Source of the DNA: CAWHNT01 sp963830775
GTDB taxonomy: Bacteria; Pseudomonadota; Alphaproteobacteria; Geminicoccales; Geminicoccaceae
DNA: 64,000 nucleotides
Assembly: GCA_963830775.1 (NCBI GenBank)
Contig: CAWHNT010000022.1
Span: 186,001-250,000 of the forward strand
Reading direction: 5' to 3'
Part shown: in pieces, positions 59,821 through 64,000 of the stretch
Position numbering within the stretch: position 1 is the first letter of the stretch
Layout: every line of letters starts with the position of its first letter
Notes under the pieces: model-generated
Seen by the model: only the letters and a program-made list of their open reading frames with translations
The model's database searches: none
What the model was told of the DNA's origin: nothing
Made by a program: the position numbers and the translations under genes

Positions 59821-60969
59821 GGCCAGTCGAATGATACTCCCAAGGGGGCGAGCCCTCGTGAGCAGGCGCCCAACGAGCTACCCCCCTGGGCCGAGTACGG
59901 CCTCCTCCCAGTCCTCAACATCCTCCTCGCCTTCCTCGTCTCTGGCGTGATCGTCGTCATCATCGGCGAGAGCCCGCTGCGGGCCTTGGAGCTGCTCGTT
60001 TACGGCGCTTTCGGCTACGGGCAGGCGATCGGCTACACGCTCTACTACGCCACCAACTTCATCTTCACCGGCCTTGCCGTGGCCGTGGCCTTCCATGCCG
60101 GGCTCTTCAACATCGGTGGCGAGGGTCAGGCTTACGTGGCGGGGCTGGGCCTGGCGCTGGTGGCGCTCACCGTGGGCTGGCTGCCGGCCGTGCTGGCCGT
60201 GCCGCTGGCCGTGCTGGCCGCGGCCCTCTTCGGTGCCGTCTGGGGGTTCATCCCCGGCTGGCTGCAGGCGCGGCGCGGCAGCCATGTCGTGATCACCACG
60301 ATCATGCTGAACTTCGTCGCCGCCTCGCTGATGACCTATCTCCTGGTCAACGTGCTGATCGAGCCCGGCTCGCAGATCCCCGAGAGTGCCGGCTTCCCGG
60401 CCACGACCTTCCTGCCGCAGCTGCATGAGCTGCTGGCGGGCCTGGGCATCCGGATCGGGCGGTCGCCGCTCAACCTCTCGCTGCTGCTGGCCCTGATCTG
60501 CTGTGTCCTGGTCTGGCTCTATGTCTGGAAGAGCCGGCCGGGCTACGAGCTGCGCGTGGTCGGCCGGAGCGAGTCGGCCGCCATCTATGGGGGTATCTCG
60601 CCCGCCCGGCAGACCATCATCGCGATGACCATCTCGGGTGCTCTGGCCGGCCTTATGGCGACCAACGAGCTCATGGGCGTGCAGCACCGGCTCACGCTGG
60701 GCTTCACCGGCGGCTACGGCTTCGTCGGCATCGCCGTGGCGCTGATGGGCCGCAACCACCCGTTCGGCATCGTGCTGGCGGCGATCCTGTTCGGCGCCCT
60801 CTACCAGGGCGGCTCCGAGCTCACCTTCGACATGCCGCGGGTCAACCGCGACATGGTCGTGGTCATCCAGGGCCTCGTCATCCTGTTCGCCGGCGCCCTG
60901 GAGAACATGTTCCGGCCCACGCTGCTGGCCCTTCTCGCCCCGAGGCGGCGTGCCGAGGTGCCGGCGTGA
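59722..60969 (+). CDS. Nucleoside ABC transporter permease (NupB/NupP type)
   Basis: Open frame of 415 residues, but the first ~50 come from the PIN-toxin tail; the permease proper begins near 59880 at LPPWAEYGLLPVLNILLAFLV. Then about nine helices with the family segments FGYGQAIGYTLYYATNFIFTG, AFHAGLFNIGGEGQAYVAGLG and VGRSESAAIYGGISPAR. Start codon is uncertain; out-of-frame ATG 59831 and GTG 59858 lie before a C6 run at 59881-59886 where an indel could have changed the frame. The stop overlaps the next start (TGATG). Confidence 0.85.
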   Translation: MTGDRRHSASVRPDTQGVRVVRLNEAVRLVIESGQSNDTPKGASPREQAPNELPPWAEYGLLPVLNILLAFLVSGVIVVIIGESPLRALELLVYGAFGYGQAIGYTLYYATNFIFTGLAVAVAFHAGLFNIGGEGQAYVAGLGLALVALTVGWLPAVLAVPLAVLAAALFGAVWGFIPGWLQARRGSHVVITTIMLNFVAASLMTYLLVNVLIEPGSQIPESAGFPATTFLPQLHELLAGLGIRIGRSPLNLSLLLALICCVLVWLYVWKSRPGYELRVVGRSESAAIYGGISPARQTIIAMTISGALAGLMATNELMGVQHRLTLGFTGGYGFVGIAVALMGRNHPFGIVLAAILFGALYQGGSELTFDMPRVNRDMVVVIQGLVILFAGALENMFRPTLLALLAPRRRAEVPA

Positions 60970-61946
60970 TGGGCGAGGACTTCCTCCTCCAGGCGTTCCT
61001 CCTGCTGGGCAGCACGATCCGGCTCGCCGTGCCGCTGGTGCTGGCGGCCCTGGCCGGCCTCTTCGCCGAGCGCAGCGGCGTGGTCGATATCGGCCTTGAG
61101 GGCAAGATGCTGGGTGGGGCGTTCGCGGCGGCAGCGGCAGCCCAAGTCGCGGGCTCGGCCTGGGTGGGCCTCGGCGCTGCCATCGCCTTCTCCTTCTCGC
61201 TCTCGATGGTGCACGGCTTCGCCACCATCACCAACCGCGGCGATCAGGTCGTCTCCGGCATGGCGCTCAACATCATGGTGGCCGGGCTCGGACCGACCCT
61301 GGCGGATGCCTGGTTCCGGCAGGCCGGCCGCGTGCCGGTGAGCGGGCAGGGCACCCGCTTCCTGCCGATCCAGCTTCCCTATGCCCAGGAGATCGGCACC
61401 ATCCCGATCCTGGGACCGCTCTACCAGCATGTGCTGAGCGGCCATAACTTCCTCGTCTATGTCGCCGTCCTGGTCATCCCGCTCGTGGCCTGGATCGTCT
61501 ACCGCACCCGCTTCGGCCTGCGCCTGCGTGCGGTGGGCGAGAACCCGGCCGCCGTCGACACGGCCGGCATCTCGGTTGCGGGCATGCGCTATCGCGCCCT
61601 CATGATCACGGGCGTGCTCACCGGCATCGCCGGTGCCTATCTCTCGATCGCCCAGAACGCCGGCTTCATCCGCGACATGAGCGCCGGCAAGGGCTACCTG
61701 GCGCTGGCCGCCCTCATCTTCGGCAAGTGGCGCCCGGTCCCGGCCGTCCTCGCCTGCCTCCTCTTCGCCTTCGCCGACGCCGCCCAGGCACGGCTCCAGG
61801 GCGTGGTCGTCCCCGGCATCGGGCAGGTCCCGACTCAGCTCATCCAGTCGCTGCCCTATCTGCTCACCATCCTGCTGCTTGCCGGCTTTGTCGGCCGTGC
61901 CGTGGCGCCGAAGGCGGTGGGCGTGCCTTACGTGAAAGAACGATGA
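60969..61946 (+). CDS. Nucleoside ABC transporter permease (NupC/NupQ type)
   Basis: 325 residues from ATG 60969 (GTG 60966 also possible). About ten helices; LAGLFAERSGVVDIGLEGKMLGGAF, then RYRALMITGVLTGIAGAYLSIAQNAGF and AGKGYLALAALIFGKWRP are standard for the second permease of BMP-type nucleoside importers. Coupled to both neighbours by 4-base or shorter overlaps. Confidence 0.93.
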   Translation: MGEDFLLQAFLLLGSTIRLAVPLVLAALAGLFAERSGVVDIGLEGKMLGGAFAAAAAAQVAGSAWVGLGAAIAFSFSLSMVHGFATITNRGDQVVSGMALNIMVAGLGPTLADAWFRQAGRVPVSGQGTRFLPIQLPYAQEIGTIPILGPLYQHVLSGHNFLVYVAVLVIPLVAWIVYRTRFGLRLRAVGENPAAVDTAGISVAGMRYRALMITGVLTGIAGAYLSIAQNAGFIRDMSAGKGYLALAALIFGKWRPVPAVLACLLFAFADAAQARLQGVVVPGIGQVPTQLIQSLPYLLTILLLAGFVGRAVAPKAVGVPYVKER

Positions 61947-62227
61947 TCGACCGCCATCTGCCACCCCGCCGCAGCCGGGACGAGATCATCGCGGACGGCG
62001 TGCAGCTCGGCCTGCCGCGCGCATGGCTGGAGATGCTGCCCGACATCAAAGAGCTGCCGGGCAAGTATGAGGGCTACGGCCCCGACGGCGACGCGTTTCT
62101 GGTCTGGAAGGCCCAGGAGCATCTCCTGCGGAACGGCCGGATCGCCGAGGCCGATCCGATGCTGCTGGCTGAGGCACTGGAGGACGAGGCCGCGAGCGAC
62201 GGGCCGAATGGCTGCACAAGGCCTTGA
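61943..62227 (+). CDS. Small hypothetical protein in the nucleoside operon
   Basis: 94 residues from ATG 61943, overlapping the permease stop. Soluble, charged; contains ADGVQLGLPRAWLEMLPDIKELPGKYEGYGPDGDAFLVWKAQEHLL (read as two parts). No family recognised. Its position between permease and salvage genes and its coupled start suggest it is expressed with them. Confidence 0.6.
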   Translation: MIDRHLPPRRSRDEIIADGVQLGLPRAWLEMLPDIKELPGKYEGYGPDGDAFLVWKAQEHLLRNGRIAEADPMLLAEALEDEAASDGPNGCTRP

Positions 62228-62312
62228 AGCGCGTCATGTTCGTCATGGCGTGGCCGCACCGCACTTATCACCTCAAAGTCGAGCTCGGCATGGCCATCGA
62301 TCATCTCATCGG

Positions 62313-62507
62313 ATGTCTGAGGACTCGCCCTCCATGTGGCTGTTTCTGGAGAAGCGCTGGCAGTCCACTTGGCGGAGCGCACGGTTCAAGGTGATGAGCC
62401 TTGATGAGCGGATTGAGCCGCCGGACGACTGTCCGTGGGCGATGATCGAGGACCTCCTGCGCGATGCTGACAGGCGCCTGGCCGAGGATCAGCGGCGGTT
62501 TCCGTGA
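62313..62507 (+). CDS. Possible small hypothetical protein
   Basis: 64 residues from ATG 62313 ending in a TGA that overlaps the cdd ATG as TGATG. Contains WLFLEKRWQSTWRSARFKVMSLDERIE and a charged helical end. No family recognised. The coupling to cdd is the main support. The 85 bases before it hold no other gene that I can see; it might also be the end of a longer frameshifted gene. Confidence 0.4.
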   Translation: MSEDSPSMWLFLEKRWQSTWRSARFKVMSLDERIEPPDDCPWAMIEDLLRDADRRLAEDQRRFP

Positions 62508-62905
62508 TGGAAGACCTGTTCGCCGCCGCCGCTTCCGCCCGTGCCAACGCCCACGCTCCCTACTCGAGCTTCCCGGTCGGTGCTGCCCTTCGCGCCGCCA
62601 GCGGCCGGATCTACGCCGGCTGCAATGTCGAGAACGCGGCCTTCCCGCAAGGCCAGTGCGCCGAGGCCAGCGCCATCGGCGCCATGGTCACTGCCGGCGA
62701 GCGGGAGATCGTGGAAGTCGCCGTGGTCGGTGGCGGCGAGGGCCTGTGCACGCCCTGCGGCGGCTGCCGCCAGCGGCTGGTCGAGTTCGCGGGCCCGGAG
62801 ACGCCGGTCCATCTCTGCGGTCCGGAAGGATTGCGGCAGACCGTGACGCTGGGCGAGCTGCTGCCACTGGCCTTCTCCGGCCGGAACCTCGGCCAAACTG
62901 GCGAG
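62507..62905 (+). CDS. cdd: Cytidine deaminase (stop obscured)
   Basis: About 133 residues to the usual family end. Zinc deaminase: CNVENAAFPQGQCAEASAI has the first Cys region and the catalytic Glu (CAEA), and CTPCGGCRQRLVEF the PCxxC zinc ligands. Ends at LGELLPLAFSG, where the family normally stops. The frame stays open to 63718 without a stop, overlapping the next gene, so an indel near 62890-62910 probably hides the real stop. The end given is by family length. Confidence 0.85.
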
Positions 62906-62906
62906 A

Positions 62907-63704
62907 GTGCCACGCGGGCTTCGGCCTTCGCCGAGCATCCGCCCGCGCATCGCGATCCTGCTCGGCTCGGGCCTCGGCTCGCTCGCCGACGAGGTCGAGG
63001 AGCCGGTCACTATCCCCTACGCCGACCTCGCCGGCTTCCCCCAGCCGACGGTTCCGGGCCATGCCGGGCGGGTGACGCTGGGGCGTCTCGCCGGCGTGCC
63101 GGTGGCCCTGCTCCAGGGCCGCGTCCACCTCTACGAGGGCGCCTCGCCCTCGCTCGTGCTGCGCTGGCTCACGGCCCTGCGCGATCTCGGGATAGGCTGC
63201 CTGGTCGCGACCAACGCGTCCGGCTCGCTGCGGCCGGACTTCGGCCCGGGCCAGCTCGTGCTGATCCACGACCACATCAACCTGCAGGGGCTCAACCCCC
63301 TGGTCGGCGCCAAGGACGGGCCCAGCTTCATCGACATGTCCGAAGCGTACGATCCCACCTTGCGCGAGAGCTTCGTGAGGGCCGCGGAGGCTTCGGGCCT
63401 GCGGCTGGAGCAGGGGGTCTACCTCGCCGTGCTCGGCCCCAGCTTCGAGACGCCGGCCGAGATCAGGGCCTTCCGCGTACTGGGGGCCGATCTCGTCGGC
63501 ATGTCCACCGTGCCCGAGATCATCGCCGCCCGGGCACTCGGCATGAAGGCGGCGGCAGTGTCGGTCGTGACCAATCTGGCGGCCGGTCTGGCGCCGGAAC
63601 CGCTCAGCCACGAGCAGACCCTGGCCGCCTCCTCGCGCGCCGCCGCCGACCTCGCCCGGCTCCTGCGCGCCGCCCTGCCGGAGATCGCCCGTGCCGCGGC
63701 GTGA
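62907..63704 (+). CDS. punA: Purine-nucleoside phosphorylase (trimeric type)
   Basis: 265 residues from GTG 62907; the exact start is uncertain because of the damaged junction with cdd. Phosphate loop LLGSGLGSLAD, GRVHLYEGAS with the conserved His, TNASGSL, purine-binding Glu in SFETPAEIRAFRVLGADLVGMST, and VVTNLAAG with the base-binding Asn. Cleaves guanosine/inosine-type nucleosides to base and ribose-1-phosphate. Fits the nucleoside uptake operon. Confidence 0.9.
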   Translation: MPRGLRPSPSIRPRIAILLGSGLGSLADEVEEPVTIPYADLAGFPQPTVPGHAGRVTLGRLAGVPVALLQGRVHLYEGASPSLVLRWLTALRDLGIGCLVATNASGSLRPDFGPGQLVLIHDHINLQGLNPLVGAKDGPSFIDMSEAYDPTLRESFVRAAEASGLRLEQGVYLAVLGPSFETPAEIRAFRVLGADLVGMSTVPEIIAARALGMKAAAVSVVTNLAAGLAPEPLSHEQTLAASSRAAADLARLLRAALPEIARAAA

Positions 63705-64000
63705 CCTCTCCGCGCTGATCGAGCGCGCCCGGTCCGCCACGGCGGACGCCGCTCTGGCGCGGCGGGTCGTGGGGCTGGTCGACCTCACCAGCCTCCGGGG
63801 TGGCGAGACCAGGGAGGAGATCGAAGCCCTCTGCCGCCGCGCCCGTGAAGCCGGCACGGCCGCCGTCTGCATCTATCCCGACCAGCTCAGGGCGGCTCGT
63901 TCGGCTCTTGCCGGCTCCGCCGTCCGGCTCGCCACCGTCGCCAACTTCCCGCACGGCGGCGACGATATCGCCGCCGTCGTGGCCGAGGTCGAGGCGGCGG
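63691..64000 (+). CDS. deoC: Deoxyribose-phosphate aldolase, N-terminal part
   Basis: The first ~103 residues from GTG 63691, overlapping punA by 14 bases. VVGLVDLTSLRGGETREEIEALCRRAREAGTAAVCIYPDQL and TVANFPHGG match DeoC, except that the usual LTxL-K/R segment reads DLTSLRGGE. Catalytic Lys lies beyond the window. Splits deoxyribose-5-phosphate to acetaldehyde and glyceraldehyde-3-phosphate, completing nucleoside salvage. Confidence 0.88.
   Translation, partial: MPRRDLSALIERARSATADAALARRVVGLVDLTSLRGGETREEIEALCRRAREAGTAAVCIYPDQLRAARSALAGSAVRLATVANFPHGGDDIAAVVAEVEAA

Overview
The window is a very GC-rich stretch of bacterial chromosome, most likely from an alphaproteobacterium (Rhodospirillales or Geminicoccales-like; this is inference). 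Supporting signs are the murJ/trpS neighbourhood, nth beside a DUF2244 gene, an ECF sigma/ChrR pair, a BMP-type nucleoside ABC locus and a D-tartrate-dehydratase-like enolase. No rRNA, tRNA, CRISPR array or prophage was seen.

Layout. 0-10 kb: VOC protein (partial), short-chain dehydrogenase, tartrate-dehydratase-like enzyme, DMT exporter, then a dipeptide-type ABC operon (binding protein, two permeases, two-ATPase subunit) interrupted on the opposite strand by a HicAB toxin-antitoxin pair. 9.6-17.3 kb (minus strand): an alpha-glucoside/trehalose-type ABC operon in the order binding protein, permease, permease, GH13 glucosidase, MalK-like ATPase, followed by an M20 peptidase and a small DMT protein. 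17.6-24.5 kb: DUF900-like hydrolase, sulfatase, OmpA-type protein, DUF1264 protein, nth, DUF2244, an IS630 transposase relic and a DUF4332 protein. 24.7-30.8 kb: murJ and trpS, with a minus-strand SAM-cyclase-ATPase-TPR regulator between them.

30.96-48.3 kb holds the most notable system: a plus-strand run of twelve tightly packed genes, many with 4-bp overlaps. It encodes a proline-rich VWA protein, a membrane-anchored trypsin-like protease, SrfA-like, SrfB and SrfC proteins, a proline-rich membrane protein, a second VWA protein resembling the periplasmic half of the T6SS kinase PpkA, an ABC ATPase and FtsX-type permease (TagT/TagS-like), a SUMF1-domain protein (TagR-like) and two lipoproteins. 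No kinase, phosphatase, FHA protein or T6SS structural gene is present. It looks like an envelope-sensing module that joins the Srf and Tag parts without a secretion machine.

48.4-56.5 kb: an ECF sigma factor with a ChrR-type anti-sigma factor lacking most zinc ligands, a membrane-tethered receiver protein, argC-ilvA, a VapBC pair, purD, bioY and a Sua5-type threonylcarbamoyl-AMP synthase. 56.5-64 kb: a nucleoside uptake and salvage operon (BMP binding protein, ATPase, two permeases, cytidine deaminase, purine nucleoside phosphorylase, deoC), interrupted by a decayed AbrB/PIN toxin-antitoxin module.

Caveat: about 20 genes, including normally essential ones (trpS, murJ), show single-base frameshifts, mostly an extra base. 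I read these as assembly or sequencing indels rather than real decay, and annotate the joined genes.
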